13,371 nt of DNA from Dehalococcoidia bacterium (lineage in GTDB: Bacteria; Chloroflexota; Dehalococcoidia; Lucifugimonadales; SHYF01), in assembly GCA_009692985.1 (NCBI GenBank), contig SHYF01000032.1, forward strand, positions 1 to 13,371. Direction: 5' to 3'. The notes under the pieces are model-generated. The model was given only the letters and a program-made list of their open reading frames with translations, made no database searches and was not told the origin of the DNA. Positions 1 to 6,816 of the stretch are shown here, piece by piece. Numbering within the stretch: position 1 is the stretch's first letter; every line of letters begins with the position of its first letter. A program made the translations under genes and the position numbers.

Positions 1-64
1 GGGCCAGATAGCTATCCAGACGCTCTCCAGGGGTGGAGCAGACCAGGAGGGCTGGGATGGTCAC
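1..64 (-). CDS. RluA/RluD-family pseudouridine synthase, 5' fragment
   Basis: Only the first 21 codons are in the window; the gene continues past base 1. A GTG start at 64-62 gives a peptide beginning VTIPALLV and containing PGERLDSYLA. This resembles the start of the N-terminal S4 RNA-binding domain of large-subunit pseudouridine synthases (G-x-RLD-x-YLA). Such enzymes convert specific rRNA uridines to pseudouridine. The start overlaps the lspA stop as GTGA, which suggests translational coupling, and lspA followed by rluD is a common bacterial gene order. The catalytic Asp domain lies outside the window, so the call rests on a short motif plus gene order. Confidence 0.6.
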   Translation of the reverse strand, partial: MTIPALLVCSTPGERLDSYLA

Positions 65-726
65 CGGCGCTCTTCGCCGCCAGGGTCGTTGTCGGAGAGG
101 GCCGGCGCTGGTTCGTCCTGGGACAGCACCTGTTGGGTCTCCTGGGCGGCGGCAGGGGTGTCTTTGGGCGAACGGAAGAGAAACCAAGCGAGGATAGCGA
201 GCCCTATCACAATGGAGGAGTCGGCCAGGTTAAATACCGGCCATACTCCTATGTGTATGAAGTCAGTCACTCTTCCCAGGGTGAGCCTATCCACCAGGTT
301 GCCGGCAGCGCCTCCTAGCTGAAGCCCCAGGCTGGTGTGGAGCCATATCCCTGGTATCGGCTGCTTGCGAAGAAAGAGGATGAGGATGCCGATGCCTACC
401 ACGGAGGCCACTGTCAGAATAGCGGTCTGATTGGGAAAAAGGCCAAAGGCACTGCCTGTGTTGAATGTATGGGTGATGCGGAATAGCCCCTGTTCGGGAA
501 TGGACTCCCCCAGTGGGAGGTTGCTTCTTACCCAGGTCTTGGTAAGCTGGTCTAAGGCAAAAGTGGCAACCAGCAGTGTGGCTACGTACAGCTCAGCGGA
601 CCAGGAACGCACCCTGGCGGGCAGCACGGGTGTGGACTGCGCAACAGTGGCAGGCTCCGTGGTGGCAGTAGCGTTCTCTTGGGGGCCAGGTAGTCCGTCC
701 TGCTCTTGCTGTAGGGGAATCTGCAT
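61..726 (-). CDS. lspA: Lipoprotein signal peptidase (signal peptidase II)
   Basis: This membrane aspartyl protease removes signal peptides from prolipoproteins after lipidation of the +1 Cys. The protein is 221 aa. Visible motifs are ALDQLTK (about 57-63), FNTGSAFG (88-95), GNLVDR (142-147) with catalytic Asp146, TDFIHI (154-159), and FNLADSSI (165-172) with catalytic Asp169. Hydrophobic segments fit the four-helix fold. The family is usually about 150-170 aa. The excess is a roughly 44-residue Ala/Thr/Gln-rich N-terminal extension and a roughly 32-residue acidic, Gln/Pro-rich C-terminal tail, both low complexity. I chose ATG 726: the frame stays open to 831, but that would overlap the upstream hydrolase by 64 bases. 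No strong Shine-Dalgarno precedes 726. The gene lies 41 bases after the hydrolase and overlaps the next gene by 4 bases, so all three are probably one transcript. A binding lipoprotein at 9386 is a likely client. Confidence 0.93.
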   Translation of the reverse strand: MQIPLQQEQDGLPGPQENATATTEPATVAQSTPVLPARVRSWSAELYVATLLVATFALDQLTKTWVRSNLPLGESIPEQGLFRITHTFNTGSAFGLFPNQTAILTVASVVGIGILILFLRKQPIPGIWLHTSLGLQLGGAAGNLVDRLTLGRVTDFIHIGVWPVFNLADSSIVIGLAILAWFLFRSPKDTPAAAQETQQVLSQDEPAPALSDNDPGGEERR

Positions 727-767
727 GACGTATTCAGGATAGCATATAAGCAGACGTTGGTTCCAAC

Positions 768-1406
768 TTAGAGCGTTTGCGCCAGGAAGCGCGCTACGCG
801 CTGGGCTACCTGCTCCTCGTGACCTCGCCATGAATGGTCGGCACGCGGCATGACTTCGATGACGCCGGGTTGTGGAAAGACAGCCACCTGCTCCTGGAGC
901 GCCTGGGGTCTCACCAGCCGGTCTCTCTCACCCACCAGGAACAGCTTTGGACGGTGATCGGTGCCAATGGGAGACCGGCCGAAGGAAGAAAGGGGCGGCG
1001 ATAGTAGGACGAGGACATTGGCTTTCTTAAGATCGCCTAGACCTCGAAGTATCACCTGGGCTCCGAAAGAGTAGCCAACGAGGGCCATGCGTTTGGAGTT
1101 GATGCCCTGCCAGCGCCTGAATAGGTCCAGGGCGGCTCTAACGTCTGCTGATTCCTCTCCACTTTGGGAGAAGGTGCCGAGGCTGCCCCCGATACCCCGG
1201 AAGTTGAAGCGGATGGTGGCAATTCCGGCGCCGTCCAGGGAGCGGGCCAACGCCATGATGACTGGGTTGTCCATGTTCCCGCCAAGGGCCGGATGGGGGT
1301 GGCAGAGCACAGCTGCCGGAAAGGGAGGAGCCAGACCCTCCGGAGTGACAATAACGCCCTCCAGGGCGAGTCCGTGGCTTTGGAAGTTTATGGGTGTCTG
1401 CCGCAT
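768..1406 (-). CDS. Alpha/beta hydrolase, COG2945 type (paralogue 1)
   Basis: A 212-aa single-domain serine hydrolase, probably cytoplasmic because no signal peptide is seen. The catalytic triad can be assigned as Ser113 in GYSFGA, Asp162 in GERDRLV and His191 in ADHSW. The motifs CHPHPALGGNMDN (35-47) and FNFRGIGGSLG (68-78) are typical of the COG2945 / dienelactone hydrolase-like group. The substrate is unknown. ATG 1406 is preferred; the only earlier in-frame start is a TTG at 1445 without a ribosome-binding site. Bases 1407-1420, directly upstream of the ATG, form a perfect 6-bp stem with a 2-base loop. AGAGG sits just before this hairpin, too far from the ATG unless the hairpin folds. 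lspA follows after 41 bases. A second member of the same family lies upstream at 1784-2434, so the pair probably arose by duplication. Confidence 0.88.
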   Translation of the reverse strand: MRQTPINFQSHGLALEGVIVTPEGLAPPFPAAVLCHPHPALGGNMDNPVIMALARSLDGAGIATIRFNFRGIGGSLGTFSQSGEESADVRAALDLFRRWQGINSKRMALVGYSFGAQVILRGLGDLKKANVLVLLSPPLSSFGRSPIGTDHRPKLFLVGERDRLVRPQALQEQVAVFPQPGVIEVMPRADHSWRGHEEQVAQRVARFLAQTL

Positions 1407-1420
1407 GGCGCTACAGCGCC
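1407..1420 (-). promoter_or_regulatory. Hairpin abutting hydrolase 1 start codon
   Basis: The bases read GGCGCT-AC-AGCGCC on the + strand, a perfect 6-bp stem with a 2-base loop immediately before the ATG. In the mRNA it would fill the ribosome spacer and could limit initiation, or bring AGAGG next to the ATG. Any regulatory role is inferred from position only. Confidence 0.35.
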
Positions 1421-1591
1421 TCTGGGTGGATCTGTCTGCTTGCAAGTGGCACGGTATACTGGTATTTGCCTGCCGAAGAAGGCATTAGTAAGTTGATCGT
1501 GTTTATGGCCGCTCCTTGTGCGGGGCCTAGTGCCCGCCCTGGCAACCATCCCCCTAACCCCCTTCCTGAAAGGAATGGGGAAAGATAATTT

Positions 1592-1650
1592 CTGGGGGCA
1601 CCCCAGTTCCCCCGCCAAAGGGGCTTCGCCCCCCTGGACTCCCCTGGGGA
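1592..1650. repeat. C/G-rich dispersed repeat, single-arm copy
   Basis: The segment starts with a perfect hairpin CTGGGG-GCA-CCCCAG (1592-1606). It continues with cccccgcca, a ggggcttcg block and ctggactcccc. The same order of blocks occurs in both arms of the inverted repeat at 4899-5022: cccccgcca / gggcttca / ctggactctcc in the right arm, and the reverse complement in the left arm. It therefore looks like a member of a dispersed family in this genome. It encodes nothing recognisable. Confidence 0.6.
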
Positions 1651-1783
1651 ACGGGCCCAATGTAACGCTGATTTCTGCCAGGAGGTACTAGGTTAGCAGA
1701 AGTATCCCACCCCATCGTAGTTTCAGGGGAATCGGCTGAATCAAAAGGCTTCCTAGTCAAGGGACGGGCAGGGCAGTGGTGGT

Positions 1784-2434
1784 TTATCCCAGGGCGCTGG
1801 CAAAGAAGTCGGCAACTCGCTCCCCCACCTGCAGCTCGTAGCCCTGCAAGAAGTGGTCTGCACCGGGAAGGACTTCTATCTCCGTGGACTGCGGGAACCG
1901 CTGCGCGATAGAGTTGAACTGGTCCATTTGCACCACATTATCCATGTCGCCATGGATGAACAGCTTGGGCTGGCGAATCGCCTGCACTTCAGGACTTTCC
2001 AGCGACCGGGTTGGGCAGGCCACCAGGGCCACTGCCTGGAACCCTTCATCTCTGGCAGCAGCTCTGAGGGCTACCACAGCGCCGAAGGAGTAGCCCACGA
2101 TGACTATCCGGTCCCTGTCCACAGAAGGATTGCCGGCAAGACAACGCGCGGCTGCCAGGGCGTCGTCCACCTCTCCCTTGCCGTTGTCGTGGGTGCCCTG
2201 GCTGCGGCCGACGCCCCGGAAGTTGAATGCCAGCACCGCCATCTGGCTGCCCTCTAGAGCCTCGGTTATGCCCTGAAGCACGTTGTTATCCATGTCTCCT
2301 CCGTGCAAAGGGTGGGGATGACAAAGCACAACCCCGGGCAGCTGGCCTCCGCCCTGGGGCAGCGATAATCTGCCTTCCAGGATGATGCTGCCGGATGGGA
2401 ATGTGATGCCGGTGACTGTTATCCTGTTCTGCAT
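1784..2434 (-). CDS. Alpha/beta hydrolase, COG2945 type (paralogue 2)
   Basis: A 216-aa serine hydrolase. The triad is assigned as Ser116 in GYSFGA, Asp165 in HGDMDNVV and His194 in ADHFL. CHPHPLHGGDMDN (38-50) and FNFRGVGRSQGT (70-81) match the equivalent motifs of the 768-1406 product, so the two are clear paralogues. The substrate is unknown; the family includes esterase and dienelactone hydrolase-like enzymes. ATG 2434 was chosen over a longer frame to 2503 because AGGGA (2443-2439) precedes it by 4 bases and the upstream residues do not resemble the family. A sigma70-like promoter (-35 TTGCCG, 17-base spacer, -10 TATCAT) lies almost on top of the start. The gene is divergent from ltaE and is 377 bases upstream of paralogue 1. 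Confidence 0.88.
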   Translation of the reverse strand: MQNRITVTGITFPSGSIILEGRLSLPQGGGQLPGVVLCHPHPLHGGDMDNNVLQGITEALEGSQMAVLAFNFRGVGRSQGTHDNGKGEVDDALAAARCLAGNPSVDRDRIVIVGYSFGAVVALRAAARDEGFQAVALVACPTRSLESPEVQAIRQPKLFIHGDMDNVVQMDQFNSIAQRFPQSTEIEVLPGADHFLQGYELQVGERVADFFASALG

Positions 2435-2443
2435 AGTTTCCCT

Positions 2444-2472
2444 ATGATAGTGGGTGAGAGGCAGCACGGCAA
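2444..2472 (-). promoter_or_regulatory. Probable promoter of hydrolase 2
   Basis: On the minus strand TTGCCG (2472-2467) and TATCAT (2449-2444) are separated by exactly 17 bases. They match the sigma70 consensus at 4/6 and 5/6 positions. The predicted transcript start near 2437 is only 3 bases before the ATG at 2434, so the transcript would be almost leaderless. That conflicts with use of the AGGGA site, so another upstream promoter may also exist. Confidence 0.45.
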
Positions 2473-2580
2473 GGGTGTGTAGCAGAAGCCATTGGCGCTC
2501 CAATCCTAGCCGGTGGATGTACTAAGAGCCTCCTTTGGTTACAATAGGGCGGCTAGAACCAGATGGTTAGGAGAACATCT

Positions 2581-3630
2581 ATGCGGACGATCGACTTGCG
2601 AAGCGATACTGTAACTCAGCCTACGCCAGAAATGCGTAGGGCCATGGCCGAGGCGGAGGTTGGCGACGACGTGTTTGGTGAGGACCCTACGGTGAACCGC
2701 CTGGAGGAGATGGCCGCAAGACGGCTGGGAAAGGAGGCCGCCGTGTTTGTGGTCAGTGGCACTATGGCCAACCTGGTCTCCGGCCTGACGCACTGCCAGC
2801 GTGGCGACGAAATGATAGTCGGCAGTGAGTCTCACATCTTCCATAACGAGGTGGGAGGGATGTCGGCACTTGGGGGCATTCACGTTCGCACGGTCGCCAA
2901 CAGCTCTACTGGTCTGACGGCTCCCGACGAGGTGGAGGCAGCCATCCGGCTTCCAGGTATCCAGCAGCCCAGGACGGCTCTGATCTGCCTGGAGAACACC
3001 CACAACCGTTGCGGCGGTGCTGTGCTGGACTCGGAGGACATCGGCGTCATAGCAGAGGTGGCCCGCCGGCACGATGTTGCCCTTCACATAGATGGGGCGC
3101 GGATATTCAACGCCGCCGTGGCGCTGGGAGTTACGCCCGCTGAGCTGGCGCACCCTGCGGATACTATCAGCTTCTGCCTTTCCAAGGGGCTTAGCTGTCC
3201 CGTGGGGTCGCTAATCTGTGGAAGCAGGGAGTTCATTGAGCGGGCCAGGAAGAACAGGAAGCTGGTGGGCGGCGGCATGCGCCAGGCAGGAATAATAGCA
3301 GCGGCGGGAATCGTGGCACTGGAGACCATGGTGGACCGCCTGGCAGAGGACCATGCTAACGCTAAACGGCTGGCCCTGGGCCTGGCCCGCCTGCGCGGTT
3401 TGCACCTGGAGCCGGATACCGTACAGACAAACATCGTCATCTTTGATGTCATGAACCGTCCCGCCCGTGAGTTCATGGATGCCATGAAGAGCCGGGGTGT
3501 GCTTGCGTCCTTCGTCAGCGGGCGCAAGGTGCGCATGGTGACCCATTACGGCATCGGGCCGGCGGACGTTGACGAAGCGTTGAACATGTTGGAGGCTGTG
3601 ATCAGAGGGCTAGGCGATGTCAACAGGTAG
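2581..3630 (+). CDS. ltaE: Low-specificity L-threonine aldolase (PLP enzyme)
   Basis: A 349-aa fold-type I PLP enzyme of the beta-eliminating lyase / threonine aldolase family. It cleaves L-threonine or L-allo-threonine to glycine and acetaldehyde in the cytoplasm. The N-terminus [15 protein letters not shown] and the block [12 protein letters not shown] are hallmark sequences. His85 in SHIFHNE is the expected PLP-stacking His. Asp171 and Arg174 in HIDGARIF should bind PLP and substrate, and Lys202 in [12 protein letters not shown] is the expected Schiff-base lysine. Length is normal for the family. ATG 2581 is chosen over ATG 2563 because AGGAG (2569-2573) lies 7 bases before it and DLRSDT then begins near the N-terminus as usual. 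The next gene, an MFS transporter, overlaps its 3' end by 14 bases. Whether it prefers L- or L-allo-threonine cannot be read from sequence. Confidence 0.93.
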   Translation: MRTIDLRSDTVTQPTPEMRRAMAEAEVGDDVFGEDPTVNRLEEMAARRLGKEAAVFVVSGTMANLVSGLTHCQRGDEMIVGSESHIFHNEVGGMSALGGIHVRTVANSSTGLTAPDEVEAAIRLPGIQQPRTALICLENTHNRCGGAVLDSEDIGVIAEVARRHDVALHIDGARIFNAAVALGVTPAELAHPADTISFCLSKGLSCPVGSLICGSREFIERARKNRKLVGGGMRQAGIIAAAGIVALETMVDRLAEDHANAKRLALGLARLRGLHLEPDTVQTNIVIFDVMNRPAREFMDAMKSRGVLASFVSGRKVRMVTHYGIGPADVDEALNMLEAVIRGLGDVNR

Positions 3631-4894
3631 TCCAGTGCTCTCTTCGCCCACAGGAGAAGGGACTGGCTTAGGCCGCTTCTTTCTGGCGCTGGAGGTCCGT
3701 CCGTACCGATGGCTTTGGGGTGCCAGTTTTTTTGGCTCCATGGCCTTTGGCATGAGGTCGCTGGCCGATGGCTGGCTGGCACTGACTTTGACAGATTCTC
3801 CTTTCTGGGTCGGCGCGGCGGCAGGAGTCCAGGGTCTTGGACAGGTGGTTTTTGGCGTGTTTGGGGGTGTGCTGGTGGACCGGCTGGACCGGCGTAAGAC
3901 ACTGATGGCGGCGCAGGTAGCCACCGCCACACTTGTGCTGTTGATAGGTCTCCTTGTCCTGGTTGGCCGCATCGCCTTGTGGCATCTCTTATCTATTGCT
4001 TTCCTTCAAGGGTTGTTGATGGCGCTGCAGATGCCGGCTGCTAACGCCCTGATATACCAGGTGGTGGGGCCGCGCCGGTTGTTGAACGCCATGGCGGCCC
4101 GGATGCTGGCGTTCAACATAACGCGCATCGTGGGTTCCGTCGTAGCAGGCGCGCTGATTTCCAGATTCGGCGTAGAAGCCTGCTACCTCTTTGCCGCGGG
4201 GAGCTTATACTTGTCTCCGGCTCTTCTCCTGTTCGTAAAAGGCAACTTCCGGTCAGAGCAGATCCGGGAGCCATTCTGGCAGGCCGCCAGGGAAGGGATA
4301 AGGTACGCCTGGGCCAACGGCCCGGTTCGGACTCTACTCACCATGAGTGTGCTTATGGAGACCTTCGGCTTCTCCTATCATGTAATGCTGCCTGTGATGG
4401 CAAGGGACGTGCTGAACGTGGGCGCCTCTGGCCTGGGGATGCTTTCCGCGGTGGGTGGAGCCGGCGCCATGGTGAGCACCGTGGCGGTGGCGGGCCTAGG
4501 CGATTTCAAGAACAAGGGCGCTTTGCTAGTGGCGGGCGCTGGACTGGCAGGAGTGGCCATACTCCTTTTCGCTCTATCTCCCTGGTACCCGGTATCGCTG
4601 GGCCTGGCTGCGGTGATAGGCGCGACACTGATGGCCTACGACGCCACGATGGGCACAGCGCTCCAGCTTCTATCCTCGGACGCAGTGCGTGGAAGGGTGC
4701 TGGGAATGTACGGCCTGACTTTCGGATTCACGCCTCTGGGCGGATTGCTGTCGGGCGCCATTGCTACTATGGCCAGCGCGCCTGTTGGCATCGGCCTGGG
4801 AGGGATTGCCATCGTAGCGTTTGTCCTGGGCAGAGGGAGGAAGCTGGTGCGCCTGCTACTAGCAGAACAGAGGGTGATACGAGGGCCGGACTAG
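3617..4894 (+). CDS. MFS transporter, MFS_3 / EntS-like exporter
   Basis: A 425-aa major facilitator superfamily permease with about 12 hydrophobic segments. Motif A is visible as [15 protein letters not shown] (about 83-97) between the second and third helices. The sequence [16 protein letters not shown] and the second half, with a motif A-like loop at [16 protein letters not shown], are characteristic of the MFS_3 / enterobactin exporter-like group. Proton-coupled efflux of a small molecule is likely, but the substrate is unknown. The ATG at 3617 lies inside the end of ltaE (14-base overlap), with GAGGG about 10 bases before it, so translation is probably coupled. A functional link to threonine/glycine metabolism, such as amino-acid export, is only a guess from the shared transcript. 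Confidence 0.87.
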   Translation: MSTGSPVLSSPTGEGTGLGRFFLALEVRPYRWLWGASFFGSMAFGMRSLADGWLALTLTDSPFWVGAAAGVQGLGQVVFGVFGGVLVDRLDRRKTLMAAQVATATLVLLIGLLVLVGRIALWHLLSIAFLQGLLMALQMPAANALIYQVVGPRRLLNAMAARMLAFNITRIVGSVVAGALISRFGVEACYLFAAGSLYLSPALLLFVKGNFRSEQIREPFWQAAREGIRYAWANGPVRTLLTMSVLMETFGFSYHVMLPVMARDVLNVGASGLGMLSAVGGAGAMVSTVAVAGLGDFKNKGALLVAGAGLAGVAILLFALSPWYPVSLGLAAVIGATLMAYDATMGTALQLLSSDAVRGRVLGMYGLTFGFTPLGGLLSGAIATMASAPVGIGLGGIAIVAFVLGRGRKLVRLLLAEQRVIRGPD

Positions 4895-4898
4895 CAGG

Positions 4899-5022
4899 CT
4901 GCTGAAAAAGGGGAGTCCAGAGGGGCGCAGCCCCTTTAGTGGGGGCCCGGGGGGTATCCCCCATTGCCCCCGCCAGGGAGGGCTTCACTCTCTCTGGACT
5001 CTCCAGAAACTGTGCCTTCAAC
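4899..5022. repeat. Long imperfect inverted repeat between convergent genes
   Basis: Two arms face each other around a centre near 4955. GGGGAGTCCAGAG (4910-4922) pairs with CTCTGGACTCTCC (4992-5004) at 12 of 13 positions, and CTGCTGAA (4899-4906) pairs with TTCAACAG (5015-5022) at 7 of 8. The middle has GGGGG-TAT-CCCCC flanked by further G5/C5 runs. Each arm carries the same blocks as the repeat at 1592-1650. It fills almost all of the 150 bases between the MFS stop and the rarA stop, so it could act as a bidirectional terminator. The lack of clean T tracts makes that uncertain. A non-coding mobile (MITE-like) origin is possible. Confidence 0.65.
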
Positions 5023-5044
5023 AGAACCAAACGGCTACTAATTA

Positions 5045-6406
5045 TCAGGAGGGAGGCGGCTCATCCGTAGGAGAAGGCTGGCCTTTGCGCTCTCCCCACC
5101 ACCGCCGGATACGCTCTGCCACCTGTTTTTCGTAACCCTGGTCGGAAGGTTCGTAGTAGACACGCCCTTTAAGATTGTCGGGCAGGTTGGCCTGGCCGGC
5201 AAAGTGGTCCGGGTAGCTGTGGGCGTATCGGTATCCCTGGCCATAGCCCATCTCCTGCATCATCGGCGTCACTGGGTTGCGCAGGTGCAAAGGAACAGGG
5301 TCGTTGCGGCTGTGGCGGGCATCCTCCAATGCCCGGTTCAAGGCGGCGTTGGCGGAGTTGCTCTTGGGCGCCGTGGCCAGGTAAACGGTGGCTTCGGCCA
5401 GGGGTATCCCGCCTTCGGGCATTCCAAGGAAGTGGACAGCTTGCTGGGCGGCTACCGCCACGACTAGCGCCTGGGGATCCGCCATGCCGATGTCCTCCGC
5501 CGCCAGGATGACAATGCGCCGGGCGATGAAAAGGGGGTCCTCGCCCGACTCTATCATGCGCCCCAGCCAGTATATGGCGGCGTCCGGGTCCGACGCCCTG
5601 ACCGACTTTATGAAGGCGGAGATGGTGTCGTAGTGCTGGTCGCCCTTCTTATCGTACAGGAGCGCCCGCTGCTGAAGGGCGTCCTCCATGGTGGCCAGGG
5701 ACACGGCGGCATTGCCCTGGGCGTCGGGCGGTGTTGCCGCTGCGGCCAGTTCGATGGCGTTGAGGGCCACGCGAGCGTCGCCGTTGGCAATTGTTAGGAG
5801 CAGCGCCCTGGCCTCGGAATCCAGGGCCACGTGCATGTCGCCCAGGCCATGTTCCGTATCTGCCAATGCCCTGTCAACGATGGCCCCCACCTGCTCCTCT
5901 GTCAGGGGTTTGAGGGCGAAGACGCGGCTACGGGAGAGCAGAGGAGCGATGACCTCAAAGGATGGGTTCTCTGTGGTAGCGCCTATGAATGTGACGGTGC
6001 CGTCCTCAACGTGGGGCAGCACAACGTCCTGCTGGGCCTTGTTGAACCGGTGAATCTCGTCAACAAAGAGGATTGTTTTCTGGCCTTGCATGCCCAGGCG
6101 GTCCCTGGCCTCCTGGATGATGCGGCGCAGGTCGGCGACGCCAGCGGTGACGGCGGACACCTGCTCGAAATGCGACTGGGTTCCAGCGGCGATGATGAGG
6201 GCGAGGGTGGTCTTGCCGGACCCTGGCGGCCCCCACAGGACCATGGATGGCACCTGGTCTGACTCGATGCTACGGTGCAGGACTCTGCCAGGCCCCACGA
6301 TGTGCTCCTGGCCGACCAGATCATCGAAGGTGCGTGGACGCATGCGGGCGGCGAGGGGCGCTGCGCGCTGGAGTCGTTGACGGCGCTGGTGGTCAAAGAG
6401 GGCCAT
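5045..6406 (-). CDS. rarA: Replication-associated recombination protein A (RarA/MgsA)
   Basis: A 453-aa AAA+ ATPase of the clamp-loader-like RarA/MgsA/WRNIP1 family, which acts at stalled replication forks in the cytoplasm. The N-terminus has RPRTFDDLVGQEHIVG (23-38). Walker A is GPPGSGKTT (59-67), Walker B is ILFVDEIHRF (112-121), sensor 1 is GATTENPSFEV (142-152), and the Arg finger lies in LLSRSRVF (156-163). The C-terminal tetramerisation domain shows APKSNSAN and YGQGYRYAHSYPDHF. The length is typical. ATG 6406 (MALFDHQ) is preferred to ATG 6421. No Shine-Dalgarno precedes it, but a perfect TATAAT ends 6 bases before the ATG, which predicts a leaderless mRNA starting at the A of ATG. The gene is convergent with the MFS gene across the repeat at 4899-5022. 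Confidence 0.96.
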   Translation of the reverse strand: MALFDHQRRQRLQRAAPLAARMRPRTFDDLVGQEHIVGPGRVLHRSIESDQVPSMVLWGPPGSGKTTLALIIAAGTQSHFEQVSAVTAGVADLRRIIQEARDRLGMQGQKTILFVDEIHRFNKAQQDVVLPHVEDGTVTFIGATTENPSFEVIAPLLSRSRVFALKPLTEEQVGAIVDRALADTEHGLGDMHVALDSEARALLLTIANGDARVALNAIELAAAATPPDAQGNAAVSLATMEDALQQRALLYDKKGDQHYDTISAFIKSVRASDPDAAIYWLGRMIESGEDPLFIARRIVILAAEDIGMADPQALVVAVAAQQAVHFLGMPEGGIPLAEATVYLATAPKSNSANAALNRALEDARHSRNDPVPLHLRNPVTPMMQEMGYGQGYRYAHSYPDHFAGQANLPDNLKGRVYYEPSDQGYEKQVAERIRRWWGERKGQPSPTDEPPPS

Positions 6407-6412
6407 GGAACG

Positions 6413-6434
6413 ATTATACACGCCGCGCGGCGTG
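6413..6434 (-). promoter_or_regulatory. rarA -10 element with 16-bp palindrome upstream
   Basis: On the minus strand a perfect TATAAT (6418-6413) places the transcript start at 6406, the first base of the rarA ATG. Directly upstream, CACGCCGCGCGGCGTG (6419-6434) is a perfect 16-bp palindrome sitting in the promoter spacer, an operator-like position. No good -35 hexamer is found at 16-19 bases; TTGAAA occurs 23 bases away. Both the leaderless start and the operator role are inferred. Confidence 0.5.
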
Positions 6435-6450
6435 GGATTTGTTTCAAACG

Positions 6451-6783
6451 TTATGTAAAGGGTTGAAGTAGGGGCGCAGCATGCTGCGCCCCTACAACGT
6501 TGATCAACAGCACACCGTGGACGTGATTGGGCATGACAACGAAGGTATCCAATTTGGCGTGGGTGAAATGGTCTGGAAGAGCATTCCAGCAGTCTTGTGC
6601 AAAGTGGCCGTGTGGGTTTAGACGCATTTCGCCGTTTACGATTTCACCGAAGAGAGGCAGACGCTGATAGGTGCAGATGGTGATGAAGTAGGCGCCTGGC
6701 ATGGTGTAGTCGTACCCCTTCAAACGGACGGAATGGCGTTGATGAGAGGGTGGGTTGGTCATGGGCATGAGATTTGTATTCAT
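6451..6783 (-). pseudogene. Truncated RAYT (REP-associated tyrosine transposase)
   Basis: A 110-codon frame with the N-terminal half of a Y1/HUH transposase of the RAYT type. Recognisable parts are RHSVRLKGYDYTMPGAYFIT (16-35), CTYQRLPLFGEIVNGEMRLN (37-56) and the HUH motif MPNHVHGVLLI (84-94) with His87 and His89. After the HUH motif the frame reads directly through the palindrome at 6468-6495 (VGAQHAAPLLQ) and stops 15 bases beyond it. The C-terminal region with the catalytic Tyr is missing, and the usual length is well above 150 aa, so it cannot be an active transposase. The ATG at 6783 overlaps the second palindrome, and later Met codons (6768, 6762) are equally possible starts. The element sits between rarA and the Smr gene. 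Confidence 0.8.
6468..6495. repeat. 28-bp perfect palindrome (REP-like), left copy
   Basis: The half-site is GTAGGGGCGCAGCA, followed immediately by its exact reverse complement. It lies at the 3' end of the truncated RAYT frame and marks one boundary of the element. A diverged copy is at 6782-6809. Palindromes like this are the substrate of RAYT proteins. Confidence 0.85.
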
Positions 6784-6809
6784 AGAGGCACAGAATGCTG
6801 CGCCCCTAC
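6782..6809. repeat. 28-base diverged palindrome (REP-like), right copy
   Basis: The right half ATGCTGCGCCCCTAC (6795-6809) is identical to the left copy's, while the left half matches at 9 of 13 positions; 24 of 28 bases agree overall with 6468-6495. It overlaps the possible start codon of the RAYT fragment and ends 7 bases before the stop of the Smr gene. Confidence 0.75.
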
Positions 6810-6816
6810 GAGAGCG

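Larger units (their letters stand above)
1407..1783. other. Intergenic region between the two hydrolase genes
   Basis: These 377 bases contain no credible gene. Short open frames exist, but they translate the C/G-rich repeat at 1592-1650 into Gly/Pro-rich sequence. The region also holds the start-proximal hairpin at 1407-1420 and a weak inverted repeat TTCTGC (1673-1678) / GCAGAA (1696-1701). No Rho-independent terminator with a T tract was seen after either hydrolase gene. Confidence 0.6.
6468..6809 (-). mobile_element. RAYT-derived element bounded by two palindromes
   Basis: This 342-base unit begins and ends with copies of the same 28-bp palindrome and contains the N-terminal half of a RAYT gene. 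It separates rarA from the selA-NUDIX-Smr cluster, filling almost the whole intergenic space. It lacks the catalytic Tyr region and should be immobile unless an intact RAYT elsewhere acts on it. No target-site duplication was identified. Confidence 0.65.

Noticed and set aside
727..831. Earlier start for lspA at 831
   Set aside because: It would overlap the hydrolase gene by 64 bases, and the added residues do not resemble LspA.
1388..1660. 90-residue minus-strand open frame in the hydrolase spacer
   Set aside because: It is Gly/Pro/Arg-rich and comes from translating the C/G-rich repeat. It has no domain and no ribosome site.
1673..1701. Inverted repeat TTCTGC/GCAGAA
   Set aside because: A 6-bp stem with a 17-base loop is within chance expectation for this length.
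2539..3153. 204-residue minus-strand open frame opposite ltaE
   Set aside because: It is a shadow of a clear threonine aldolase gene on the other strand and shows no motif.
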